Assembly: GCF_001673405.1 (NCBI RefSeq)
Contig: NZ_LZLV01000136.1
Coordinates: 124,001-188,000 of the forward strand
Direction: 5' to 3'
Source of the DNA: Mycobacterium sp. 1245111.1
Lineage (GTDB): Bacteria; Actinomycetota; Actinomycetes; Mycobacteriales; Mycobacteriaceae
Length of the DNA: 64,000 nucleotides
This document shows, piece by piece, positions 7,882 to 15,443 of this stretch. Both the position numbers and the translations under genes were made by a program. How positions within the stretch are numbered: the stretch's first letter is position 1; every line of letters starts with the position of its first letter. Under the pieces are notes generated by a model. The model searched no databases. It saw only the letters and a list, made by a program, of their open reading frames with translations, and was not told where the DNA came from.

Positions 7882-9108
7882 ATGACCGCCAGTACCGCCG
7901 CACGACGGCTCGCCGACGCCGATCTGCCGACGCTGGACTACAGCGCCGACGACCACCCGGCACAGGTCTATCCGCGCTTCCGGGAGGCTCAGGAACAGGC
8001 GCCCATCGCGATCGGCCCGTTCGGGCCCGAAGTGCTCTCCTACCACATGGTCCGAGCCGTGTTGCGGGACAAGCGATTCGAAGTACCACAGGGTATTGCG
8101 CTGCAGGCGCAGGGCGTCACCTCCGGCCCCTTGTGGGACAAGGTGACCGCCAGCCTGCTGTGCCTGGAGGGCGACGCGCATCGGCGGTTGCGCGGCCTGT
8201 GCTCCAGGGCGTTCACGCCGCGAACGGTCGCGCGGCTGCACGACACGATGATCGGGGTGCTGGACGAGCTCGTCGATCGGGTCGCCGACCAGGGACACTG
8301 CGATGTCGTCGACGACATCGCGCGCCCCTATCCCGTCCCGATCATCGCGGCGCTACTGGGCGCACCGCGGCAGGATTGGCAGCGATTCGCGTCCTGGGCC
8401 GACGTGATCTTCCAGGCGTTCGACTTCACCGCCGACATCCCCGCGCTCGAGGGGAGCGTGATGCGGGCCTGGGGCGAACTCGACGACTACGTCGACGACA
8501 TGATCGCGCAGCGCCGGCACAGCCTGTCCGACGACTTGATCTCCGACCTGATTCGGGCCGAAGACGACGAGGATCGACTCGACGCCGCCGAGTTACAGAT
8601 GCTGGCGGGCGGCTTGCTGTTGGCCGGCACCGACACCACGCGCAACCAGGTGGCCGCGTCGGTGCAGGTGCTCTGCGAGCATCCCGATCAGTGGAAGTTG
8701 TTGCGCGACAACCCCGACCTGGCCATGCAGGCGGTGGAGGAGACGATGCGGCATTCCCCGATCGCGGGTGGTGTGCTGCGGCTGGTGGCCGAGGACGCGG
8801 AGCTCGACGGCTACATCTTTCCGGCCGGGTCGATGGTGTTGGTGAATACCTTTGCGGCCAATCGTGATTCGAGTGTCTACGACGATCCCGATCGCGTCGA
8901 CATCACGCGCGAGGGAGTGCCGCCGATCCTGACCTTCGGCGGCGGCGTGCATTACTGTCTGGGCGCCAACCTGGCCCGGCGTGAGATCGCCGAGGCGCTC
9001 CACGTGCTGACGGCCCGGCTGCGCAACCCGCGGATCGCCGGGCCGGTGCCGTGGAAACCGATTGTCAGTCTGAGCGGACCGAAAAGCCTGCCCATCGAAT
9101 TCGACTAG
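7882..9108 (+). CDS. Cytochrome P450
   Basis: A 408-aa soluble bacterial P450 that would hydroxylate or otherwise oxidise a small molecule using O2 and two electrons. I-helix oxygen-binding motif AGTDTT at residues 248-253, ExxR motif E287-R290, and heme loop FGGGVHYCLG with the thiolate Cys359. The ATG at 7882 has AAGGAGA 5 nt upstream; an ATG 51 nt earlier is in frame but lacks a site. The stop overlaps by 4 bp the convergent membrane/PPOX gene. No dedicated ferredoxin is adjacent. The CYP family cannot be assigned without a search. Confidence 0.96.
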   Translation: MTASTAARRLADADLPTLDYSADDHPAQVYPRFREAQEQAPIAIGPFGPEVLSYHMVRAVLRDKRFEVPQGIALQAQGVTSGPLWDKVTASLLCLEGDAHRRLRGLCSRAFTPRTVARLHDTMIGVLDELVDRVADQGHCDVVDDIARPYPVPIIAALLGAPRQDWQRFASWADVIFQAFDFTADIPALEGSVMRAWGELDDYVDDMIAQRRHSLSDDLISDLIRAEDDEDRLDAAELQMLAGGLLLAGTDTTRNQVAASVQVLCEHPDQWKLLRDNPDLAMQAVEETMRHSPIAGGVLRLVAEDAELDGYIFPAGSMVLVNTFAANRDSSVYDDPDRVDITREGVPPILTFGGGVHYCLGANLARREIAEALHVLTARLRNPRIAGPVPWKPIVSLSGPKSLPIEFD

Positions 9109-9905
9109 CTGCCAGACGGAATCAACTCGGCATGCACCGTGTGTCCGTATTTGGACGGCATAAGGCGATGGATCGAGGGCACCACCACACCGTGAAGCAC
9201 CGGATACTTGCGCCGCAGCAGACGCGCTGCGTGGCGATACTCGGCTCCCTCCAGTAGGCGCGCCTGTGCCGGCAGCATCGGCCCGATCGGCTTGCCCGAC
9301 ATGGTCGCCGAGCCGAACTCGACGTTCGGGTTTCGACGTATCCGGCGTGCCTTGATCGCGCTTTCGTATGTGCGGAAGTACGCACGCTCTCCGTCCACCG
9401 CGATGCTGACAGGACTGGTCCCAGCGGTTCCATCCTTGCGAAATGTGGTGAGCCTGATCGTTTTCTGCCGAACGAACGGGACAAACAGCGGGTCGGTCGC
9501 CACGCTGACGTTGCCCAGGACGTAGCCGAGCTGGCGTAACCGCAGCAACAACGCGACGATCAACAACACTGACGCCGCGCCGAGCGCCCACGCTTGGAGG
9601 GCCGAACCGCCTAGGTCGAGGTCGACGACGTGGTTTGCGGTGTGCACGGTGTTCGCCACGATGTATCCCACAAGTACGGTCGCCATCGCATCCGACCAGA
9701 TCAGTGCGAGCAGCAGCATGATGCCAAGGCCCACCTGGAACGCGCCGACGTCATGCACGAAGTGCTCATGCGCGGGAAACGCGACCACCCGCGCGAACGA
9801 ACGGGGATCGATCAGACACCACACCCCTATCGCGGTATTGAGCAATCCGATCAGTGCGGTAATCGTGACCACGTACACCCGCGCCGGAGTCCCAATGGGA
9901 ATCAT
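9105..9905 (-). CDS. Four-helix membrane domain fused to PPOX-class domain
   Basis: 266 aa. Residues ~10-130 contain about four hydrophobic helices (VYVVTITALIGLLNTAIGVW; FQVGLGIMLLLALIW; ATVLVGYIVANTV; AASVLLIVALLL). Residues ~140-266 are a split-barrel PPOX domain (KTIRLTTFRKDGTAGTSPVSIAVDGERAYFRT) of the kind that binds F420 or flavin. The fusion would put a redox domain on the membrane face. The start ATG 9905 has GGAGG 7 nt upstream; an in-frame extension to 10046 has no site. Neither half's substrate is known. Confidence 0.85.
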   Translation of the reverse strand: MIPIGTPARVYVVTITALIGLLNTAIGVWCLIDPRSFARVVAFPAHEHFVHDVGAFQVGLGIMLLLALIWSDAMATVLVGYIVANTVHTANHVVDLDLGGSALQAWALGAASVLLIVALLLRLRQLGYVLGNVSVATDPLFVPFVRQKTIRLTTFRKDGTAGTSPVSIAVDGERAYFRTYESAIKARRIRRNPNVEFGSATMSGKPIGPMLPAQARLLEGAEYRHAARLLRRKYPVLHGVVVPSIHRLMPSKYGHTVHAELIPSGS

Positions 9906-10072
9906 GTGCCGTCCTCCACTCTTCTCGTCTTCGATTGCTAGACGAGACTGCTCACCGATGTGTGACACGGAGGCGTCCGACGCTTTGCAGCGATCGTCAA
10001 ACAACACGTGAACAGACGGAATCATCGGCCGAAGCCGGGGTGTCAAGCGGTGCCGTGAGCGAGGGTAGGCCC

Positions 10073-11509
10073 ATGACGACGCATGAAGACCAGAAGACCG
10101 CGAACGAGGGCGCGGAAACTGAGCCCAAACGCCGCGGCGTGATGCAGTCCCTCACCGCTCTATGTGTCCGGTACGTCGAGCGTCTGATGCCGGACCCGTA
10201 CCTGTTCGCCGTCATCCTGACCCTCATCGTCGCCGCGCTGGTCGCCGCCTTGGTCAGCGGCGCCTCGCCCAGCGGCATGCTCAAGGCGTGGTACGGCGGG
10301 GTGTGGGGATCGCAGAACATCTTCACGTTCGCGTTCCAGATGGTGCTGATCCTGGTGACGGGGTACACGCTCGCCGAAGCACCGGTCCTGAAGCGGGGCA
10401 TCGTCTACATTGCCGGCAAGCCAGCGAACCAGATCCAGGGAGCCCTGCTCTGCTTCGGCGTGAGTGCTGGTCTCTCCCTGCTGAATTGGGGACTCGGGCT
10501 GGTCGCCGGCGCGCTGGTCGCCCGGCAGGTCGCCAAGCGCTTCACCGACGCACATTTCGGCTACCTCATCGCGGCCGCGTTCATGGGCTTTATCGTTTGG
10601 ACGCAAGGACTTTCGTCGTCGATTGCGCTGGCGAACACGGACAACGGCAGCCCGATCAACGTGATTCACAAGCTGACTGGCATCACGGTGCCGCTGAATT
10701 TGACAATTTTCCAGCCGTACAGCTGGCTGTCGGCGATCGTCGTGCTGGCACTGCTCGCGTTGGCGATCTGGCGCATGGCGCCGGCGGAGAGCCTTGCGCC
10801 CGATCCCGCGGTGTTCGAAGACGAGGACCAGCCGGAGGCAAAGGCCGAGGGCGGCAAGACATTTGCCGAATGGCTAGAGAACCTGTGGGTCCTCAATGTG
10901 CTCGTGTTCGCGGCGGGCATTGCGTATTTCTGTATCAGCGGTTTCGCGCTGAACATCGCGTCGATGATCATGCTGTTCACGATCACCAGTGCGTTGCTGC
11001 ACCGCACGCCGATCCGCTTTATCCGCGCCTTCACCGGCGCCGCGAAGGTGTCCGGTCCATTGCTATTGCAATATCCGCTCTACGGCGGCCTGGTCGGCTT
11101 GCTGGGTTACGCGCCCTCGCATGCGGCCAAGCCGCTGCAGACCGTCCTGGCACAGGCGCTCGTCGACGGCGCGACGCAGTACACGCTGCCGTTCCTGACC
11201 TTCGTCGGCTCGTTGATCATCAGCCTGTTCGTGCCGTCGGGCGGCGGGCACTGGGCCGTGCAGGGCCCGATCGCGGTCGACTCGGCGCTGGCGCTCGGTC
11301 AGCGCTCGCCGGCCTATCTGGGGTTGATCTCGATGGCGGTCGCCGTCGGCGAGGGGGTGGCGAACATGATTCAGCCGTTCTGGTTGCTGCCCCTGCTTGC
11401 GATCGCGAAGCTCAATGTCCGTCAGGTGATGGGCTTTACGATCGTCGCGTTCGTGATCGGGTTGGTGGTTTTGGGTGCTACCACTCTGATCGCGCCTTAC
11501 GTGATTTGA
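10073..11509 (+). CDS. AtoE-family short-chain fatty acid transporter
   Basis: A 478-aa polytopic inner-membrane protein of the SCFA_trans/AtoE family, thought to carry short-chain fatty acids such as acetoacetate or butyrate. Around ten to twelve hydrophobic segments are visible, with family-typical stretches MPDPYLFAVILTLIVA, LNWGLGLVAGALVAR and VPSGGGHWAVQGP. A ~60-residue hydrophilic loop (AESLAPDPAVFEDEDQPEAKAEGG) divides it. ATG 10073 (MTTHEDQ) with GAGGG upstream is preferred to the open frame beginning at 9935. No catabolic partner genes lie next to it. Confidence 0.93.
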   Translation: MTTHEDQKTANEGAETEPKRRGVMQSLTALCVRYVERLMPDPYLFAVILTLIVAALVAALVSGASPSGMLKAWYGGVWGSQNIFTFAFQMVLILVTGYTLAEAPVLKRGIVYIAGKPANQIQGALLCFGVSAGLSLLNWGLGLVAGALVARQVAKRFTDAHFGYLIAAAFMGFIVWTQGLSSSIALANTDNGSPINVIHKLTGITVPLNLTIFQPYSWLSAIVVLALLALAIWRMAPAESLAPDPAVFEDEDQPEAKAEGGKTFAEWLENLWVLNVLVFAAGIAYFCISGFALNIASMIMLFTITSALLHRTPIRFIRAFTGAAKVSGPLLLQYPLYGGLVGLLGYAPSHAAKPLQTVLAQALVDGATQYTLPFLTFVGSLIISLFVPSGGGHWAVQGPIAVDSALALGQRSPAYLGLISMAVAVGEGVANMIQPFWLLPLLAIAKLNVRQVMGFTIVAFVIGLVVLGATTLIAPYVI

Positions 11510-11532
11510 CGCCGAATGCCACGCCCGAGAAC

Positions 11533-12273
11533 CTAGAGCTGTATCTGCCCGCCGTCGACAGCCAACTCGGCCCCGGTCATGAAGCTGCTCTGATCCGAGG
11601 CCAGGAACAGCACCGCGGATGCGATTTCATCGGGGCGGCCCAGCCGCTTCATCGGAACCTGGGCGGCCATGCCGTCCAGCAGGTCCTGCTTCTGGTCGGC
11701 AGGCGCCAGACCGGTGAGACCGGGGGTTTCGACCGGGCCGGGAACGATGGTGTTGACCCGGATCTTGCGGTCGGCGAGCTCGGCGGCCCACGTCCGGCCG
11801 AGCGAGCGGATGGCAGCCTTGGACGCGGCGTAGAGCCCGAATGCCGGTACTCCTTCGGACGCGGCGGTGGATCCGGCCAGCACCACGGAGGCGCCGTCAT
11901 TGAGCAACGGCAGCGTTTTCTGCACGGTGAACACCGTGCCCGCCACGTTGCGGTCGAAGTTGTCCCGGTAGTGCTGTGGCGTCACATCGGCGAGGGTGGC
12001 GAAATCGCCGCCGCCCGCGTTGGCGAAAAGTACGTCAAGACCCTTACCGTGCTTGGCGATCTCGGCGGCCAGGCTATCGAGTTCTTCGGGCTTGCTCATG
12101 TCGCTCTGCACACCGTGGGCGCCGATGGACACCGCCGCTTCGTCCAGGCGAGTGCGATCGCGACCGGTGATGAAGACGTACGCGCCTTCATCGGCCAGCC
12201 GCCGGGCGGTCGCCAGGCCGATGCCTGATGTGCCTCCGGTGACCAATGCTGTCTTGCCGTCGAGCTGTCCCAT
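11533..12273 (-). CDS. Classical SDR oxidoreductase
   Basis: 246 aa with TGGTSGIG (residues 12-19) for cofactor binding, the NAG motif at 85-87, catalytic Ser135, Tyr148 and Lys152 (YAASK), and a C-terminus GAELAVDGGQIQL typical of the family. It is the last gene of a minus-strand MarR - SnoaL - SDR run. An operator identical in design to the one before the SnoaL gene lies 49 nt upstream of its start, so it probably has its own regulated promoter. Substrate unknown. Confidence 0.95.
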   Translation of the reverse strand: MGQLDGKTALVTGGTSGIGLATARRLADEGAYVFITGRDRTRLDEAAVSIGAHGVQSDMSKPEELDSLAAEIAKHGKGLDVLFANAGGGDFATLADVTPQHYRDNFDRNVAGTVFTVQKTLPLLNDGASVVLAGSTAASEGVPAFGLYAASKAAIRSLGRTWAAELADRKIRVNTIVPGPVETPGLTGLAPADQKQDLLDGMAAQVPMKRLGRPDEIASAVLFLASDQSSFMTGAELAVDGGQIQL

Positions 12274-12321
12274 GGTCGCGCCCCGTTCTGGTGTGGTTCG
12301 TGCGATTCACCCTCTACAACC

Positions 12322-12339
12322 TAGGTGATGTATCACCTA
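12322..12339. promoter_or_regulatory. Operator copy 1, TAGGTGAT-GT-ATCACCTA
   Basis: Perfect 8-bp inverted repeat 49 nt upstream of the SDR start, overlapping the stop codon of the SnoaL gene. It shares the core TAGGTGA-N4-TCACCTA with the site at 12713-12736. Confidence 0.75.
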
Positions 12340-12699
12340 TTCCGGCGCGTTCAGCACCGTCCACATCCGGGTGATGCGTTCGTCGGCTATCTCGGCGACA
12401 TCGAAGCCGGACGCCACTGTGACGTCGTCGGGGGTCCGGACCTCCCAGGCGAGGAAACCCAGGCCGCGGGTCTGGCGCACCGGGCTTGCCTTGACGAAGT
12501 GCATGCCGGGCAGCTTTTCCTGCAGTTCAGCAGCCTTGGCGTTCAACGCGTCATGCCCGGTGGCCGTGCCTTCGTCATCAATCCACTCCACGTCATCCGC
12601 GTAGGTCACGGCGATCGCAGCGGCGCGCCGGTGCGGATCCCGTTCGTCAAATACGGCGAGCAGATTGGCTTCCATCAGGCGGGTGATGACTTCGCTCAT
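12337..12699 (-). CDS. SnoaL/NTF2-like protein
   Basis: A 120-aa cone-fold protein. The pattern MSEVITRLMEANLLAVFDERDPHRRAAAIAVTYADDVEWIDDEGTATG followed by C-terminal strands DGFDVAEIADERITRMWTV is that of SnoaL-like isomerases, hydratases or binding proteins. ATG 12699 is chosen; an in-frame ATG at 12714 lies inside the palindromic operator and is unlikely. It sits between the MarR gene and the SDR gene, and both it and the SDR carry the same operator, suggesting one small-molecule response. Confidence 0.82.
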   Translation of the reverse strand: MSEVITRLMEANLLAVFDERDPHRRAAAIAVTYADDVEWIDDEGTATGHDALNAKAAELQEKLPGMHFVKASPVRQTRGLGFLAWEVRTPDDVTVASGFDVAEIADERITRMWTVLNAPE

Positions 12700-12712
12700 T
12701 GTCCCTATCCAC

Positions 12713-12736
12713 ATTTAGGTGATAATTCACCTAAAT
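12713..12736. promoter_or_regulatory. Operator copy 2, ATTTAGGTGA-N4-TCACCTAAAT
   Basis: Perfect 10-bp arms with spacer TAAT, between the MarR stop and the SnoaL start. It shares TAGGTGA-N4-TCACCTA with copy 1. The neighbouring MarR protein is the obvious candidate ligand-responsive repressor. Confidence 0.78.
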
Positions 12737-12737
12737 A

Positions 12738-13232
12738 CTACCTTGGCGCGGGCGGGAGTGAGCTGTGGTGATCGAGGTTTACGTGAATGTGCTCCAGCGC
12801 GGCAGTGAAGGAGGGGAGCAGATTCTCGGGCAGCGGGTCGAAGAACAGGCTGCGCACCAGGTCGACATGCCCGGGCGCGGCATCGGCGATCGCCTGCCGC
12901 CCCTTCGCGGTGAGCACGACGTTGCTCGTGCGGCCGTCCTCAGTGCTGGGGCGACGCCCGGTGAGACCACGTTCTTCCATGCGCCGCAACTGATGTGACA
13001 GCCGGCTACGTTCCCAGCCGATTTCCGCGGCCAGGTCGCTGACACGCAAGCCCTCGTCGTTGTCGCCGCTGAGCGCCACCAGCACGTCGTAGTCGGACAG
13101 CGACAAACCCGACTCGGCCTGCAGCTGACGGTTCATCTCGTAGCTCATACGTAGCTGCACTCGCATATAGGCGACCCAGGCGCGATGCTGTTTCGGCGTC
13201 AGCCATCCCCGCTTCGGTGATGTGTCCCGCAT
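12738..13232 (-). CDS. MarR-family transcriptional regulator
   Basis: 164 aa with a winged helix-turn-helix at about residues 50-120 (SGLSLSDYDVLVALS, LRVSDLAAEIGWERSRLSHQLRRMEERGL, then the wing TEDGRTSNVVLTAKG). ATG 13232 is taken; a GTG 15 nt upstream is in frame, and neither has a good ribosome-binding site. A different palindrome, TTGTCA-GTA-TGACAA, lies just upstream and may be its autoregulatory site. Downstream on the same strand are the SnoaL and SDR genes with matching operators. Confidence 0.95.
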   Translation of the reverse strand: MRDTSPKRGWLTPKQHRAWVAYMRVQLRMSYEMNRQLQAESGLSLSDYDVLVALSGDNDEGLRVSDLAAEIGWERSRLSHQLRRMEERGLTGRRPSTEDGRTSNVVLTAKGRQAIADAAPGHVDLVRSLFFDPLPENLLPSFTAALEHIHVNLDHHSSLPPAPR

Positions 13233-13249
13233 TTTTCTGGGCGTCACGT

Positions 13250-13264
13250 TTGTCAGTATGACAA
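13250..13264. promoter_or_regulatory. Palindrome TTGTCA-GTA-TGACAA before marR
   Basis: Perfect 6-bp arms with a 3-nt spacer, 18 nt before the chosen MarR start. It is unlike the TAGGTGA sites downstream, so either the MarR protein sees two site types or a second regulator acts here. Confidence 0.45.
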
Positions 13265-13328
13265 CCGCCCGCCGGGACGCGATTGAGATTGACTCACCGA
13301 AGACCGGACAAGAACCGAACGAACTCGG

Positions 13329-13402
13329 TGGCCAGGGCCGGGATCGAACCGGCGACCTTCCGCTTTTCAGGCGGACGCTCGTACCAACTGAGCTACCTGG
13401 CC
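13329..13402 (-). tRNA. tRNA-Phe (GAA)
   Basis: Full cloverleaf on the minus strand: acceptor GGCCAGG/CCTGGCC, D-arm GCTC/GAGC, anticodon loop CTGAAAA, T-loop TTCGATC. The discriminator is A and CCA is not encoded. Confidence 0.97.
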
Positions 13403-13442
13403 GGAAGACACCGTCTGTAACTGAAGTGCCTCACAACGATGG

Positions 13443-13516
13443 CGACCCTGACGGGACTCGAACCCGCGACCTCCGCCGTGACAGGGCGGCGCGCTAACCA
13501 ACTGCGCCACAGGGCC
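13443..13516 (-). tRNA. tRNA-Asp (GTC)
   Basis: Minus-strand cloverleaf with anticodon loop CTGTCAC, T-loop TTCGAGT, acceptor GGCCCTG/CAGGGTC with one G-T pair, and discriminator G. A CCA triplet is encoded at 13440-13442. Confidence 0.97.
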
Positions 13517-13555
13517 TTGCTCTACTGCTCGCTCCGGCGTTGCCGCCGCCGCGCG

Positions 13556-13628
13556 TACCCCCAACGGGATTCGAACCCGTGCTACCGCCGTGAAAGGGCG
13601 GCGTCCTAGGCCACTAGACGATGGGGGC
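13556..13628 (-). tRNA. tRNA-Glu (TTC)
   Basis: Minus-strand cloverleaf with acceptor GCCCCCA/TGGGGGT, anticodon loop CTTTCAC and T-loop TTCGAAT. Third member of a minus-strand Glu-Asp-Phe tRNA cluster. Confidence 0.97.
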
Positions 13629-13740
13629 CAGAACCGAATTTCTTCGGGGGTACTCACGACGTGGTTCGTCGGAGCCTCGCTAGCTTAGGGCACCGGGGGC
13701 CGAATCCTCAAACGAGCACCCAGTATCCTGATGCGTCGCC

Positions 13741-13813
13741 GCCCCTATAGCTCAGTTGGTAGAGCTACGGACTTTTAATCCGCAGGTCCTAGGTTCGAGT
13801 CCTAGTGGGGGCA
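13741..13813 (+). tRNA. tRNA-Lys (TTT)
   Basis: Plus-strand cloverleaf: acceptor GCCCCTA/TGGGGGC, anticodon loop CTTTTAA, T-loop TTCGAGT, discriminator A, CCA encoded at 13814-13816. It is divergent from the other three tRNAs, and its 3' third is overlapped in antisense by the end of the TetR gene. Confidence 0.97.
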
Positions 13814-14379
13814 CCAGTAACCGATAGGTGTAACTCGATCACTTCAGCCAGGTGACGTCCGACGTCGTCGAGCGCATCCGTCGATCCGTTGGCCAGCGCG
13901 ACAATGACAGCGCCTTCGATGGCCGCGACAATCAGCGTCGCGAGCGAACGGGCGTTGTCCCGTGCGGCACCGGAATCGACCAATCGTTGGGCCAGGATCC
14001 GGCGCCAGTCATCGATCGCCTCGGCCGCTGCGTCCGCGGCTGCCGGAGCTTCCGAACGGCCCAGGATCGCCGCGACGATCGGGCAGCCGGCTTCTATCTC
14101 GGTCGCGCGCAGCTGGACTTTCCACTGGTCGATGAAGGTCTGGACGACCTGGATCGGGTCTGCCCCGTCATCGGCCGACCGGATCACGTCGCTGAGTCCC
14201 TGGCCGGCGATGCGGGTCGCTTCGGCCACCAGCTCGGCTTTCCCGCCTGGGAAGTTCAGATACACCGTCCGGCGCGCGACGCCGCTGTCCTCCAGCAGTG
14301 CGCTGAGGCCGGCTCCGGCCACACCGCGTCGCTGCATCAATCCCGTGATGCTGGCAATGAGAGCTTCGCGGGCAGTCAT
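13789..14379 (-). CDS. TetR-family regulator (LmrA/YxaF type)
   Basis: 196 aa. The N-terminal HTH (ALIASITGLMQRRGVAGAGLSALLEDSGVARRTVYLNFPGGKAEL, residues ~5-50) is of the YxaF/LmrA sort that often responds to drugs or flavonoids. The C-terminal domain has the EAGCPIVAA motif common to that subgroup. ATG 14379 is the natural start. Its last 25 nt run antisense through the T-arm and acceptor of tRNA-Lys, an unusual end. It is divergent from the Ddn-like gene with an imperfect palindrome between them, so that gene is the likely target. Confidence 0.93.
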   Translation of the reverse strand: MTAREALIASITGLMQRRGVAGAGLSALLEDSGVARRTVYLNFPGGKAELVAEATRIAGQGLSDVIRSADDGADPIQVVQTFIDQWKVQLRATEIEAGCPIVAAILGRSEAPAAADAAAEAIDDWRRILAQRLVDSGAARDNARSLATLIVAAIEGAVIVALANGSTDALDDVGRHLAEVIELHLSVTGAPTRTRT

Positions 14380-14388
14380 GGGTTGAAC

Positions 14389-14404
14389 TATACCGATTGG
14401 TCTA
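14389..14404. promoter_or_regulatory. Imperfect TetR operator TATACC-GATT-GGTCTA
   Basis: Near-palindrome (one mismatch per arm) in the 40-bp spacer between the TetR gene and the divergent Ddn-like gene. Its layout resembles the TAGACC-N4-GGTCTA sites known for LmrA/YxaF regulators. Confidence 0.6.
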
Positions 14405-14419
14405 CTACCGTGGGCATCC

Positions 14420-14839
14420 ATGACGAACACCGACAAGACGTTGCGGAAGTTTCGGCGAGAACGTGCGGTCGGGCGCATCCTCAATCCGGCCGTCGCATGG
14501 TTGGGCAAACTCGGGCTGCGCACTGCGATGGCCACCGAACTGGAAACCACCGGCCGCAAGACCGGACAACTGCGCCGCGTGCCAGTATCGGTGCAGTTCG
14601 ACCATGACGGGGCGTGGGTCATCTGCCAGCACGGCACCCGCTCCGGGTGGGGTAGCAATATTCTCGCCAACCCCAACGTGCGTGTCCGACAAGGGAATCA
14701 GTGGCGCACCGGTGTGGCGAAATTCCGACCCGACGATGACGTCGTGGCCCGCGGTCGCAAGTTCGGGTTGGTCGGGTCCAAAGTCGCCAAGGCCTTGGAG
14801 ACGACTCCGGTGTCGGTCCGGATCGACTTCACCGACTGA
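14420..14839 (+). CDS. Deazaflavin-dependent nitroreductase (Ddn) family protein
   Basis: 139 aa of the F420H2-dependent Ddn/FDOR-A split-barrel group. Characteristic stretches are LRTAMATELETTGRKTGQLRRVPVSV (residues ~33-58), GAWVICQHGTRSGWGSNILANPNVRVR, and the basic N-terminal helix. Such enzymes reduce nitroimidazoles, quinones or other hydrophobic acceptors at the membrane. It is probably controlled by the divergent TetR through the operator at 14389-14404. Confidence 0.92.
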   Translation: MTNTDKTLRKFRRERAVGRILNPAVAWLGKLGLRTAMATELETTGRKTGQLRRVPVSVQFDHDGAWVICQHGTRSGWGSNILANPNVRVRQGNQWRTGVAKFRPDDDVVARGRKFGLVGSKVAKALETTPVSVRIDFTD

Positions 14840-14963
14840 CGTCTCGGCGCCGGCCAACTCCGCGCCGACTGTGTAGCTTGTGCCTGCGAAACGGCCGGCT
14901 TCGCGCACATAACCCGCACAGTCGACGCGCTAGTTATCTGCCCGGCTTTCGGATGGAGGACCC

Positions 14964-15443
14964 GTGATCGACTTCGCCCAGCGGACCATCGACCTGGCAC
15001 GCCAAAACGTCGAAGAGGGCGGCCGCCCGTTCGCGACGGTGATCGTCAGGGACGGCGAAGTCCTCGCCGAGAGCGCCAATAAAGTTGCGCAGAGCCATGA
15101 TCCGACGGCCCACGCCGAGATCCTCGCCATCCGCGAGGCATGCATCAGACTAGGCACCGAGCATCTGACCGGCGCCACCATCTACGTGCTGGCCCATCCG
15201 TGCCCGATGTGCCTGGGCTCGCTGTACTACTGCTCACCGGATGAGGTCGTGTTCCTGACGCAGCGCGACCAGTACGAGCCGTATTACGTCGACGACCGCA
15301 AATACTTCGAGTTGGCGACGTTCTACGACGAATTCGGCAAAGACTGGCAACGGCGGCGATTGCCGATGCGCTACGACCGGCGCGACGACGCCATCGACGT
15401 GTACCGGCTGTGGAACGAACGCAACGACGGCAAAAGGCCTTAG
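14964..15443 (+). CDS. Nucleoside/guanine deaminase-like zinc enzyme
   Basis: 159-aa cytidine-deaminase-fold protein. Zinc ligand and proton shuttle His50-Ala-Glu52 and the PCPMC motif with Cys80 and Cys83 are intact. The overall shape is closer to GuaD/tRNA-adenosine-deaminase-like small deaminases than to CDA. GTG 14964 is preceded by GGAGG 6 nt upstream. It appears to match the mycobacterial deaminase Rv0828c (recalled). The stop overlaps the convergent DUF2236 gene by 4 bp. The exact base deaminated is uncertain. Confidence 0.9.
   Translation: MIDFAQRTIDLARQNVEEGGRPFATVIVRDGEVLAESANKVAQSHDPTAHAEILAIREACIRLGTEHLTGATIYVLAHPCPMCLGSLYYCSPDEVVFLTQRDQYEPYYVDDRKYFELATFYDEFGKDWQRRRLPMRYDRRDDAIDVYRLWNERNDGKRP

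Noticed and set aside
10162..12228. 688-codon open frame on the plus strand
   Set aside because: Runs in another frame over the AtoE gene and antisense to the SDR; Arg/Gly-rich composition typical of out-of-frame high-GC DNA.
13367..13657. 96-codon minus-strand frame
   Set aside because: It lies over tRNA genes and reads their sequence; not a protein gene.
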